DNA from: Pseudomonas sp. Q1-7
GTDB lineage: Bacteria > Pseudomonadota > Gammaproteobacteria > Pseudomonadales > Pseudomonadaceae
Assembly (NCBI RefSeq): GCF_028010285.1
Contig: NZ_CP116304.1
Span: 4,728,501-4,792,500, forward strand
Length of the DNA: 64,000 bases
Direction: 5' to 3'
Position 1 is the stretch's first letter; every line of letters starts with the position of its first letter. Of the stretch, positions 54,492-63,408 are shown in pieces. Below the pieces are notes generated by a model. It worked only from the letters and a program-made list of their open reading frames with translations. It was not told the origin of the DNA and made no database searches. The position numbers and the translations under genes are program-made.

Positions 54492-55397
54492 ATGCTCAGC
54501 TTTATCCCCTCCCCCCTGCGCGGAGCCCTGGCGGCGCTGTTGCTGACCCTCAACACCCTGTTCTGGTGCATTCCCCTGTTCGCCGTCACCCTGTTGAAGC
54601 TGCTGCTGCCGTTCCAGGCCGCCAAGCGCCTGCTGAACGGGGCCGCCAGCTTCGTCGCCGAGGGCTGGATCAGCTGCAACAAGGCGTGGATGCGCCTGGT
54701 GCGCGACACCCGCTGGGATGTGGATGGCCTGGCCGGACTGGATTACCAGCACAGCTACCTGGTCACCAGCAATCACCAGAGCTGGGTGGACATCCTGGTG
54801 CTGCAGCACCTGTTCAACCGCCGTATCCGCCTGCTGCGCTTCTTCCTCAAGCAGGAGCTGATCTGGGTGCCGGTGATCGGCCTGTGCTGGTGGGCGCTGG
54901 ATTTCCCCTTCATGAAGCGCTACTCCAAGGCCTACCTGGCCAAGTACCCGGACAAGAAAGGCAAGGACCTGGAAACCACCCGCCGCACCTGCGCCAAGTT
55001 CCGCGACAACCCGGTGGGCATCTTCAACTTCCTCGAAGGCACGCGCTTCACCCGCGCCAAGCACGACGAACAGGGCTCGCCGTTCCAGTACCTGCTCAAA
55101 CCCAAGGCCGGTGGCATCGCCTTCGTGCTCGATGCGATGGGCGAGCAACTGCATTCGCTGATCAACGTCACCATCCACTACCCGGATGGCAGCCCGAGCT
55201 TCTGGACCCTGCTGGCCGGCCGCCTGCGTCAGGTGGTGGTGCGGATCGAGAAACTGGACATCCCCCGCGAATTCATCGGCCGGAACTATGACCAGGACGA
55301 GCACTACCGCCTGGCCTTCCAGCAATGGGTGAACCGCCTGTGGGAAGCCAAGGACGCCCAGCTCGCGAAACTGCACCAGCAGTTCCCGGCGGCCTGA
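54492..55397 (+). CDS. 1-acyl-glycerol-3-phosphate acyltransferase-like (YihG family)
   Basis: Membrane acyltransferase of 301 residues. Hydrophobic N-terminus (about 8-40), then the HX4D motif SNHQSWVD (H95-D100) and EGTR (NFLEGTRFT), both required for acyl transfer. It is closest to the YihG/YihG-like branch, which adds acyl chains to lysophosphatidic acid. It lies downstream of pta with a REP doublet between. Confidence 0.92.
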   Translation: MLSFIPSPLRGALAALLLTLNTLFWCIPLFAVTLLKLLLPFQAAKRLLNGAASFVAEGWISCNKAWMRLVRDTRWDVDGLAGLDYQHSYLVTSNHQSWVDILVLQHLFNRRIRLLRFFLKQELIWVPVIGLCWWALDFPFMKRYSKAYLAKYPDKKGKDLETTRRTCAKFRDNPVGIFNFLEGTRFTRAKHDEQGSPFQYLLKPKAGGIAFVLDAMGEQLHSLINVTIHYPDGSPSFWTLLAGRLRQVVVRIEKLDIPREFIGRNYDQDEHYRLAFQQWVNRLWEAKDAQLAKLHQQFPAA

Positions 55398-55413
55398 CCC
55401 GCGTAGAAACGAA

Positions 55414-55435
55414 GAGCCCGCCGGTTGGCGGGCTC
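55414..55435. terminator. Terminator between acyltransferase and EthD genes
   Basis: Nine-bp stem GAGCCCGCC / GGCGGGCTC with a four-base loop between convergent genes. Confidence 0.8.
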
Positions 55436-55448
55436 CTTCCTCTGTGTC

Positions 55449-55763
55449 CTAAGGCGTCTGTAGCACCTCGTCCACCTGGAGCAGCGGCGCCAGATTGGTG
55501 TAGTTGGGGATATCGGCGCTGATTTCGTCGCCGTTCAAGTCCAGGGTGCTGCGCAACTCCTCCACCGACAGCACCCAGAGATTGGCCATGCAGATGAACG
55601 GCGCCACCGCGCCATCCACCGAGGCCAGGCCCTTGCGCACTTCGAGCTTCACCAGGTTTTCGCCGAGCAGGCGGGTCAGGAGTGGGATGTGTTCCTCGCA
55701 GTAGTAGGTGAAATCGAACTTGGCGCCCGGCGCGTTGGGATACGCCACGACAAAGCAATACAT
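55449..55763 (-). CDS. EthD family protein
   Basis: Small ferredoxin-like-fold protein of 104 residues. VVAYPNAPGAKFDFTYYCEEHIPLL is the EthD pattern with its conserved His. Relatives are accessory or degradation-linked proteins of unclear mechanism. Single gene, reading toward the acyltransferase terminator. Confidence 0.83.
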   Translation of the reverse strand: MYCFVVAYPNAPGAKFDFTYYCEEHIPLLTRLLGENLVKLEVRKGLASVDGAVAPFICMANLWVLSVEELRSTLDLNGDEISADIPNYTNLAPLLQVDEVLQTP

Positions 55764-55867
55764 GGAGCCTCCTTATCGAGAAGTGCCGTGGGCATGTCCC
55801 GAATGCCCCGACACATGAAGTGTAGGCCCGAAGGCCGGGCGCTGCGTGGCGCCGCCCACGCCCCCTG

Positions 55868-58024
55868 TCAGGACGAGTGGACCAGGGTTCCCGAGCCTTC
55901 GCGCAGGACGCTCCAGTCCACCAGCCGCGGAAAGGCCTCGGCCTTGGCCACCGGCAGGCCGGGTGCCACCAGGAAGCCCTGCATATAGGTGCAGCCGTGC
56001 TCCAGCAGCCAATCGCGCTGGGCCATGGTTTCCACCCCCTCGGCAATCACCTCCAGGCCCAGGTGGCGGCTGAGGTCGATGATGGTGCTGACCACCGCGG
56101 CATCGCGCCGCGACTCCAGCATGTTGGCCACGAACAGACGGTCGATCTTCAGGGTGTCCAACTCGAAGTGGCGCAGGTAGGCCAGGGACGAATAGCCGGT
56201 GCCGAAGTCGTCGATGGCGATGCGCACCCCCAGGGCCCGCAATTGCCTGAGCTGTCCCCGGGCCAATTCCAGATCCTGCATCAACGCGCTCTCGGTGACT
56301 TCCACCTCCAGCTGCTCGGGCCGCAGGCTGAACTCACCCAGCACCCGCCGCAGGTCATCCACCAGTTGCGGCATGCCGAATTGCACCGGGCTGACATTGA
56401 GGCTCACCACCAGCTCCTCGCCAAAGGCCGGTATCCAGGCGCTGCACTGGCTGGCGCCCTCCCGCAGCACCCAGTCGCCCAGGCGGTTGATCAGGCGGGT
56501 TTCCTCCAGCAGCGGGATGAACACGTTGGGCGCCACGGTGCCGGCCACACGGTGCTCCCAGCGCAGCAACGCCTCGAAGCCCCGCAGCCGCCCCGTCTCC
56601 AGGTGGATCTGCGGCTGGTAGACCAGGTGGAAGTCGTTCTGCTCGATGGCGTTGCGCAGGCTCTCCTCCAGCATCAGCCGGGAACGCGCACGGCCGTTCA
56701 TTTCCGGCGAGTAGAAGCGGTACTGCTGGCGGCCGGCGCGCTTGGCCTCGTACATGGCGATGTCCGCCGCACGCAACAGGCCGTCCACGCTCTGGCCACA
56801 CTCGGGGAAGCAGGCGATGCCGACGCTGGCGCCCAGAGTGACGTCGATGCCCTCGATACGATGGCGCACCGACACCAGTTCGATCAGCTTTTCCGCCACC
56901 CGCGCGGCATCCTCGGGATGGTCAAGGCTGTCGAGCAGCGCGGTGAACTCGTCGCCGCCCATGCGCGCGAGGATGTCGTAGGGGCGCAGGCAGTTCTTCA
57001 GCTGCTCGGCCACCCGTCGCAACACCCGGTCACCGGCCTCATGACCGAGGGAATCGTTGATCAGCTTGAACCCGTCCAAGTCCAGATAGAGCACAGCCAT
57101 GCGCTTGCCGTTGCGCTCGATGCGCGCCAGTGAGGCCTCCAGCGCCTGGTGGAAGCCGCGGCGGTTGAGCAGGCCGGTGAGGGCATCGGTGATGGCCTGG
57201 GATTCGAGCTGCGCGTGCAGCTGGCGCACCACCGACATGTCCAGGGCGATGACCACCATGGACCGCTGCAGGCGCGGCAGCGGCGAGGACGACAGCGCCA
57301 CCGGCAGGCACTCGTCGCCCATGGTCTTGAGGCTGGCGTCGTGCAGCCGGTAGGTCTCGTTCTGCCTCCAATGGCGGTAGAACTCCGACAGTTTCCACTC
57401 CGTGCCCGTCTCCGGGTGGGCAATCAGGTCCAGCAGCGGCCGCCCCTCCAGATCGTCCACCGAACCCTGGAGCATCTGGGCGATGGCCGGGTTGGCGAAG
57501 CTGATGAGGCCGTCCTCGCCGACCACCAGGATGCCCTCGGCGGCGTTCTCCAGCACCGAGGCGTTGAAAGCGCGCGCGCTGTCCAGTTGCTGGCTCAGTT
57601 GCAGCAGGTCGCGCCGGTTGCGTTCGTGGGCCAGCAGGGATTGGATCTTGTGGCGCAGCACCTGGGGGTCGAAGGGCTTGAGGATGAAATCCACCGCCCC
57701 TGAGGAGTAGCCGCGCAGCACCGCGTCCTGGGTGTGGGCGATGGCGGAGATGAAGATGATTGGCGTATAGCGGGTCAGCGGGCTGCTGCGCATCAACCGC
57801 GCCACTTCGAAACCGTCCATGCGCGGCATCTGCACGTCCAGCAGCACCAGCCCGACTTCTTCCTCCAGCAGGCATTTCAGCGCGGCCTCGCCCGAGTCCA
57901 CGGTGCGAACCTGCCATTCGCCGTCGTCCAGCAGGGCCTCCATGGCCGCAAGGTTCTCCGGGCGGTCATCCACCACCAGCAGGATATTGGCCTCCGGGGC
58001 CTCCTTAAGCTGCAGGCGCGCCAT
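55868..58024 (-). CDS. Response regulator with PAS, GGDEF and EAL domains
   Basis: Cyclic-di-GMP enzyme of 718 residues. Receiver domain (about 10-130, phospho-acceptor D63 in LLDVQMPRMDG), PAS (about 150-265), GGDEF (about 290-450; ARMGGDEFTALL intact) and EAL (about 465-705; FEALLRWEH, DDFGTGYSSL and AEGVET intact). Both making and breaking of the messenger are possible. The start overlaps the end of the hybrid kinase gene by 20 bases, so that kinase is the likely phosphate donor. Confidence 0.94.
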   Translation of the reverse strand: MARLQLKEAPEANILLVVDDRPENLAAMEALLDDGEWQVRTVDSGEAALKCLLEEEVGLVLLDVQMPRMDGFEVARLMRSSPLTRYTPIIFISAIAHTQDAVLRGYSSGAVDFILKPFDPQVLRHKIQSLLAHERNRRDLLQLSQQLDSARAFNASVLENAAEGILVVGEDGLISFANPAIAQMLQGSVDDLEGRPLLDLIAHPETGTEWKLSEFYRHWRQNETYRLHDASLKTMGDECLPVALSSSPLPRLQRSMVVIALDMSVVRQLHAQLESQAITDALTGLLNRRGFHQALEASLARIERNGKRMAVLYLDLDGFKLINDSLGHEAGDRVLRRVAEQLKNCLRPYDILARMGGDEFTALLDSLDHPEDAARVAEKLIELVSVRHRIEGIDVTLGASVGIACFPECGQSVDGLLRAADIAMYEAKRAGRQQYRFYSPEMNGRARSRLMLEESLRNAIEQNDFHLVYQPQIHLETGRLRGFEALLRWEHRVAGTVAPNVFIPLLEETRLINRLGDWVLREGASQCSAWIPAFGEELVVSLNVSPVQFGMPQLVDDLRRVLGEFSLRPEQLEVEVTESALMQDLELARGQLRQLRALGVRIAIDDFGTGYSSLAYLRHFELDTLKIDRLFVANMLESRRDAAVVSTIIDLSRHLGLEVIAEGVETMAQRDWLLEHGCTYMQGFLVAPGLPVAKAEAFPRLVDWSVLREGSGTLVHSS

Positions 58025-61000
58025 GGCGATCTCCTGGTTGTTCCAGCCAGCGGTAGAGCATGTCCAGCATTTCCTGGCGACTCACCGGCTTGGCCAGGTA
58101 GTCGTCGGCGCCGGCGGTGATGCATTTCTCCCGGTCGCCCTTCATCGCGTGGGCCGTCAGGGCGATGATCGGGATACCGCAGCCGTGCTCCTGCTTGAGC
58201 ACGCGAGTAGCGGTGTAACCGTCCATATTGGGCATGGCCATGTCCATCAGGATCAGGTCGAAGGGTTCGCGCTGGAAGCAGTCGACGGCTTCCAGCCCGT
58301 CTCGGGCGGCGGTCACCTTCAGGCCGGCTTCGTCGAGCAGGGCGCTCAGCGCGTAGATGTTGCGCACGTCGTCATCCACCAGCAGCACGCGGCAGCCGTC
58401 CAGGGGATCGGCAATGGCAACGGGGCCCGGCTGGCGCACGGCGGCGAGGAACCCCTGCACCGCCGAGCTGAGGTGGTCGAGGTCTTCGCCGGCCTTGCGC
58501 ACCACCACTGCCGAGTAGCGACGCAGGCGCTGGAGGTTCTGCTGGTTGACGTCGACCCCGGTGTTGATGACCACTCGCGAACCGTCCAGCGGGCGCGCGC
58601 GGTCCAGGCTGTCGAGCAGCTCGAAGCCATCCTGGTCGGGCAGGTCCAGGTCGATCACCAGGGCGGAGAAATCGCTCTGCGCATAAGCCTTGCGAGCGCC
58701 CTCGCCGTTGGCGCTGACGACCACGTCGAAGCCCAGTTGCTCCAGGTGTTCGCGGTAGTGTTCGCGCTCCACGTCCACATCTTCCACCAGCAGCAGCTTG
58801 CGCTCCTGCGGCGGGTTGCGGTCTTCCAGGTCCAGGAACACCTGCTCCAGGTCCTCGCGGGCGATCGGCTTGACCAGGTAGCGGGTCTCATCCTCGTTCC
58901 AGTCCTGCGGCTGCGGCACGCAGGAAATGATGTTCACCGGCGTGGTGCGGTGGTTCGCGTAGCTGCGCAGGCGCCGGTAGATCTGCCAACCGCTGATGTC
59001 CGGCAGGAGGATGTCGAGGATGACGGCGGCGAAGCGCTCATTCTGCAGCAGGCCGAGCGCCTGTTTGCCGCTGCGGCAGTGAACGCTGGAGAAGCCATGG
59101 GCCTGGGCCTCTTCGGCGATCACCGTGGCGAAATTGACGTCGTCTTCGACGATCAGCACCGCCGGTCCCTGGCCGCTACGCACTGGCTGCGTCGGACCGT
59201 CGTCGTCCTTCGGCTGGCTGGCGGCCACCGCCACCGGCAGCCGGACGATGAATCGCGAGCCGCGCCCCGGCACGCTTTCCAGGGAGATGTCGCCGTCCAG
59301 GGCGAGCACCAGTTGGCGGGTGATGGCCAACCCCAGGCCGGTGCCGCCGAAGCGCCGGCTGGTGGAGCCGTCAATCTGCTGGAAGGCCTGGAAGATACGT
59401 TCGTGCTGCTCTTCGGGGATTCCGATACCGGTGTCGCGCACGGCGAAGCGCAGCACCTCGCGCTCGTCGGTCGCCGCCGCGGGGTCCAGCTCCACCGACA
59501 GCTCCACCTCGCCCTGCTCGGTGAACTTGAGGGCGTTGGACAGCAGGTTGCGCAGGATCTGGTGCAGGCGCACCCGGTCGCTGTGGATAACCCTGGGCAC
59601 GCCGGCCTGTACATGGGTGGAAAGGCGCAGCCCCTTGATCTCGGCCATCGGCCGCAGGCTGCCATCCAGTTCGGCGAGCATGTCCTGGACGTTCAACGGC
59701 TCCAGCTTGAGCTGCATGCGTCCGGCCTCGACCTTGGCCAGATCGAGCACATCGTTGATCAGTTGCAGCAGGTCGCTGCCGGCGCGGTGGACGATGTCGG
59801 CGTGGCGAGTCTGCTTTTCAGTGAGGTTGCCGACCATGTTCTGCCGCAACTGGTCGCTGAGGATCAGGATGCTGTTCAGCGGCGTGCGCAGTTCGTGGGA
59901 CATGTTGGCGAGGAATTCGGATTTGTAACGGTTGGCCAGCATCAATTGCTCGGCCTGGTCGCGCAGGCGCTGTTCGGCCTCCTTGCGCTCGCTGATGTCG
60001 ATGATCACCGCCTGTACCAGCAGGTCGCGACCGGCGCGCAGAGGCGACAGGCCCACCTCCAGGGGAATCATGCGGCCATCGCGATGCTGGCCGAACAGCT
60101 CGCGGTTGCTGCCCATGCGCCGCTGCTCGGGCTTGCGCTGAAAACCCTCGCGCATGCCCACATGGACTTCGCGCTGGGCCTCGGGGAGCAGCATTTCCAC
60201 CGGCGAGTCGAGCAGTTCCTGGCGGCTGTAGCCGAACAGTTGCTCGGCCTGGCGGTTGACCATGGCGATGCGCCCCTCGGTGTCCACCAGGACGATGGCG
60301 TTGGGCGAGGCTTCCACCACCAGGCGAAAGCGCTCCTCGGCGCTTCTGCGCGCCTGCAGGTCCAACACGTTGAGCAGGTAGCGCAGGTCGCTGCCGTGGT
60401 TGAAGGTGCTCAGGCTGCAGGCCACGGCAATGCGTTCGCCATCATCCAGCCGGGCTTCCGTTTCGCTCAGCTCGTGGGGTGCCTGCGCAGCCGCCAGTTC
60501 ACGCAGGTCGCCCAGCCCCGGCAGGAAGCGACGCAGGCGCTGGCCGATCAGGTTATCCACGGGCGACGCCAGCAGCTCGGCGGCGCGGGCGTTGGCCATT
60601 TCGATCCGCCCCTCGCCGTCGCAGGTCAGGGTGGCGACGGGCAGGTGCTGCAGCAGCAGGCGGAAGCGCTCTTCGCGCTCGGCCAGCTCGGTGGAAATCG
60701 ACAGGCTGAGCTGTAGCTGCCGCTCGCGATGATAGAGATAGCCGCCCACCAGCAGCGAGAGCAGCAGGGCAGCGGCCAGGCCGGTCCAGAGGCTGAAGGC
60801 GATCCGGTTGTTGCCCTGCATCGCTTCGTATTCGGCGGTGCTGCCTACGCCCAGGAGCCAGGTACGGCCGAACAGCTGCAGCTTCTCGACCTGATGGAAG
60901 CGCGGTGTATGGGTGCCGCTGAGCTCCTCCAGCAATGGCGAGTCGGGGGTGCCGGCGTCTTTCAGGTCGATGCGGTAGAAGGCGTTCTGCGCACCGAGGA

Positions 61001-61730
61001 TGCCATCCATCAGGTCGTCCAGGCGGAAGGCGCCGACAATCATGCCGCGCAGGGCGGCACGGCGCTCCTCCGTTGAGGTGATGGGTGCTTCGGGGCGGTA
61101 TACCGGCATGTACAGGAGCACGCCGTTCTGCACCGCCTGCTCGGTTTCCTGCTTCAACCTGACCGGGCCGGTGAGGCTGGCTTCGCCGCTGTCGCGTGCC
61201 AGGTCGGAGGCCTGCTTGCGCACCGGTTCGCTGAGCATGTCGTAACCCAGAGCCCGCCGGTTGCGCCAATCCATCGGGCTGATGAACTGCGCCACCAGAT
61301 ACTCGTCCCGAGGCCCCGGGGGAAAGACGCGAAACTCGCGACGCCCCTGCTCCCAGATCTCGCCAACGAACTCGTTCAGCCCATCGTTCTGCAGATAGCG
61401 CGCCCAGGCCAGGGCCTGGATGCCCGGGTAGCGATCCTGCAGTTGCAACTGGTCGGCGGCCCGCGCCCACTCTTCGGCGGACACCTCGGTGCTCCCCACC
61501 ATCAGGCCGGACATGCCGCGCAGCACCATTTCGTAGGCGCGCATGCGGGCGCTGACGCGCTGGGTGATCACCTCGGCCTCGATCTTGAAGCGCTGTTCGT
61601 ATTCCTCGCGCTTCTGCGCTTCGAGAGCCAGCCATTGCCAGACCACCAGGCCACCGAGCACGGCCATCAGAGCCAGGGTCACCAGCAATGCCAGAAGGTA
61701 TTTACGGGAAAAGGGGGATCGCTCGTCCAT
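58005..61730 (-). CDS. CHASE-domain hybrid sensor histidine kinase with three receivers
   Basis: Membrane kinase of 1241 residues. First helix (about 10-30), periplasmic CHASE domain (about 70-280, LGYDMLSEPVRKQASDLAR), second helix (about 305-325), two PAS domains, HisKA with SHELRTPLNS (His about 611), ATPase with GTGLGLAI (about 800), and receivers with acceptor aspartates near 905, 1027 and 1160 (LDILLPD, IDLDLPD, MDMAMPN). ATG 61730 has AGGAG. There is no Hpt domain, so relay to the downstream GGDEF-EAL regulator needs another protein or direct transfer. Confidence 0.94.
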   Translation of the reverse strand: MDERSPFSRKYLLALLVTLALMAVLGGLVVWQWLALEAQKREEYEQRFKIEAEVITQRVSARMRAYEMVLRGMSGLMVGSTEVSAEEWARAADQLQLQDRYPGIQALAWARYLQNDGLNEFVGEIWEQGRREFRVFPPGPRDEYLVAQFISPMDWRNRRALGYDMLSEPVRKQASDLARDSGEASLTGPVRLKQETEQAVQNGVLLYMPVYRPEAPITSTEERRAALRGMIVGAFRLDDLMDGILGAQNAFYRIDLKDAGTPDSPLLEELSGTHTPRFHQVEKLQLFGRTWLLGVGSTAEYEAMQGNNRIAFSLWTGLAAALLLSLLVGGYLYHRERQLQLSLSISTELAEREERFRLLLQHLPVATLTCDGEGRIEMANARAAELLASPVDNLIGQRLRRFLPGLGDLRELAAAQAPHELSETEARLDDGERIAVACSLSTFNHGSDLRYLLNVLDLQARRSAEERFRLVVEASPNAIVLVDTEGRIAMVNRQAEQLFGYSRQELLDSPVEMLLPEAQREVHVGMREGFQRKPEQRRMGSNRELFGQHRDGRMIPLEVGLSPLRAGRDLLVQAVIIDISERKEAEQRLRDQAEQLMLANRYKSEFLANMSHELRTPLNSILILSDQLRQNMVGNLTEKQTRHADIVHRAGSDLLQLINDVLDLAKVEAGRMQLKLEPLNVQDMLAELDGSLRPMAEIKGLRLSTHVQAGVPRVIHSDRVRLHQILRNLLSNALKFTEQGEVELSVELDPAAATDEREVLRFAVRDTGIGIPEEQHERIFQAFQQIDGSTSRRFGGTGLGLAITRQLVLALDGDISLESVPGRGSRFIVRLPVAVAASQPKDDDGPTQPVRSGQGPAVLIVEDDVNFATVIAEEAQAHGFSSVHCRSGKQALGLLQNERFAAVILDILLPDISGWQIYRRLRSYANHRTTPVNIISCVPQPQDWNEDETRYLVKPIAREDLEQVFLDLEDRNPPQERKLLLVEDVDVEREHYREHLEQLGFDVVVSANGEGARKAYAQSDFSALVIDLDLPDQDGFELLDSLDRARPLDGSRVVINTGVDVNQQNLQRLRRYSAVVVRKAGEDLDHLSSAVQGFLAAVRQPGPVAIADPLDGCRVLLVDDDVRNIYALSALLDEAGLKVTAARDGLEAVDCFQREPFDLILMDMAMPNMDGYTATRVLKQEHGCGIPIIALTAHAMKGDREKCITAGADDYLAKPVSRQEMLDMLYRWLEQPGDRHGAPAA

Positions 61731-61881
61731 GCTGTCTCCTGTCCACTCCATGGCCATGGTGGCGCCGCTGCAGCGGCACTGATCCATGGGTCAGGCGGGG
61801 CCCTGCGGACCCTGCAAGGCAGTCTAGACAGGATTGCGGAAACTGGCTTTGCGCCAGTAATCGGTTGACGAGCGGCAGAGG

Positions 61882-61912
61882 CGACGAGGCCCGCGACAGC
61901 GGGCCTCGTCGT
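61882..61912 (-). terminator. Hairpin after the OmpA-family gene
   Basis: CGACGAGGCCCGC / GCGGGCCTCGTCG, 13 perfect pairs around a four-base loop. No U run, so it may be a weak terminator or processing/stability element. Confidence 0.6.
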
Positions 61913-61924
61913 GGTGGCGGGGAA

Positions 61925-62632
61925 TCAGTACTGCTGCGGAGCCTGGGCACCGGGGATGGGCGTCAGCTTGATCTCCACGCGGCGGTTCTGCGAACGGCCG
62001 GCCTCGTTGGCGTTGCTGGCGATCGGCTGGTCCGGACCCATGCCACGGGAGGTCACGCGGGTGCCATTGACACCCTGAGCCATCAGGTAGTTGGCCACGC
62101 TCTGGGCACGCTGCTGGGACAGGTTCATGTTGTACGCGTGGCTGCCGGTGCTGTCGGTATGGCCGACCACCTCGATGTTGTTCTGGTCGTACTGCTTGAA
62201 GGAGGTCGCCAGGTTGTTCAGCGGGCTGTAGAAGTTGCTGGCGATATCCGCCGAATTGGTGGCGAAGGTGATGTTGCCGGGCATGATCAGGTTGATGTTG
62301 TCGCCCTGGCGCTGCACCTGCACGCCAGTGCCTTCCATGCTGCGGCGCAGCTCCGCTTCCTGCTTGTCGACGTAGTAGCCGTAGCCCGCGCTGGCGGCGC
62401 CCGCCACGGCGGCACCGATCAGCGCACCCTTGCCACGGTTGTCGTGGTTGATCGCGGCACCCGCCACGGCGCCCGCCAGGGCCCCCAGGGCGCCGTATTT
62501 GGCGGTCTTGCTCATGCCGCCCTCGGCGGGAGCGGACGCTTGGCCCTGGTTGTCGTAAGGATTCTGCGAAGCACAGCCCGCCAGCATGGCGAACGCGGTG
62601 GCGGCGATGATCAGGCGACGCGAGGTGAACAT
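61925..62632 (-). CDS. OmpA family outer-membrane lipoprotein (YiaD-like)
   Basis: Lipoprotein of 235 residues. The lipobox ends LAGC (C20). A glycine-rich GAVAGAAINHDNRGKGALIGAAVAG segment follows, as in YiaD/YcfJ-type proteins, then the C-terminal OmpA peptidoglycan-binding domain (about 115-225; VVGHTDSTGSHAYNMNLSQQRA). It links outer membrane to cell wall. It is separately transcribed, upstream of the hybrid kinase. Confidence 0.93.
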   Translation of the reverse strand: MFTSRRLIIAATAFAMLAGCASQNPYDNQGQASAPAEGGMSKTAKYGALGALAGAVAGAAINHDNRGKGALIGAAVAGAASAGYGYYVDKQEAELRRSMEGTGVQVQRQGDNINLIMPGNITFATNSADIASNFYSPLNNLATSFKQYDQNNIEVVGHTDSTGSHAYNMNLSQQRAQSVANYLMAQGVNGTRVTSRGMGPDQPIASNANEAGRSQNRRVEIKLTPIPGAQAPQQY

Positions 62633-62713
62633 GGACTTTTTACTCCTGAGAATTCGTTCAGCCGGTATGGCTGCGGGCCATTAGAGCATTCCGCCCCATG
62701 GAAATTCCGTGGA

Positions 62714-63358
62714 TCAGGCCCGCACGAACGGATTTTCCCGCATTTCGTCGCCCAGACGGGTGTCCGGGCCGTGGCCGGTGACCACCGTGGCCTCCTCATC
62801 CAGGCTGTAGAGGCGCTGCCTGATCGAACGCTCGATGGTGGCGTAGTCGCCGCCCCAGAGGTCGGTGCGGCCAATGCCGCGACGGAACAGGGTGTCGCCG
62901 GCGATCAGCAGCTTGACCTGCGGGAACCAGAAGCTCATGGAGCCCGGCGTATGCCCCGGTGTGTGCAGCGCCACGCCACAGCCGCAGGCCAGTTCCTCAT
63001 CGTCGGCCAACCACTGGTCGGGCGCCGGCACCGGCTTGTAGGGCACGCCGAACATGCGGCACTGCATTTCCAGGTTGTCCCAGAGGAACTGGTCTTCCTT
63101 GTGCAGGTGCAGGGTCGCGCCGGTGGCCTTCTTCAACTCGCCCGAAGCGAGGAAGTGATCGAGGTGGGCATGGGTGTGGATGATGCTCACCAGCTTCAGG
63201 CCATGGGCCTCCAGGCGCGCCAGGATCTGTTCGTGGTTACCGCCCGGGTCCACGACAATCGCCTTCTTGCTGACCGGATCGCCGATCAGGGTGCAGTTGC
63301 ACTGCAAAGGCCCAACAGGGAATGTTTCGCGGATTAGTGCTGGTTTTGCGGCTTCCAT
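62714..63358 (-). CDS. Metallo-beta-lactamase fold hydrolase (glyoxalase II-like)
   Basis: Protein of 214 residues. HTHAHLDH (61-68) gives the dinuclear metal site, with further ligands in TPGHTPGS, GDTLFRRGIGRTD and TGHGPDT. These YcbL/GloB-like enzymes hydrolyse thioesters such as lactoylglutathione. ATG 63358. Only 50 bases separate it from the divergent integrase gene, so its promoter region may have been altered by integration. Confidence 0.92.
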   Translation of the reverse strand: MEAAKPALIRETFPVGPLQCNCTLIGDPVSKKAIVVDPGGNHEQILARLEAHGLKLVSIIHTHAHLDHFLASGELKKATGATLHLHKEDQFLWDNLEMQCRMFGVPYKPVPAPDQWLADDEELACGCGVALHTPGHTPGSMSFWFPQVKLLIAGDTLFRRGIGRTDLWGGDYATIERSIRQRLYSLDEEATVVTGHGPDTRLGDEMRENPFVRA

Positions 63359-63408
63359 GGATGTTCCTTTATGATATTTGGCACAATTTTGTCACACTGA
63401 GAATTGCA

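Noticed and set aside
57819..60716. A 965-codon plus-strand open frame opposite the GGDEF-EAL and hybrid kinase genes
   Set aside because: Antisense shadow with repetitive Val/Gln/His composition and no domain.
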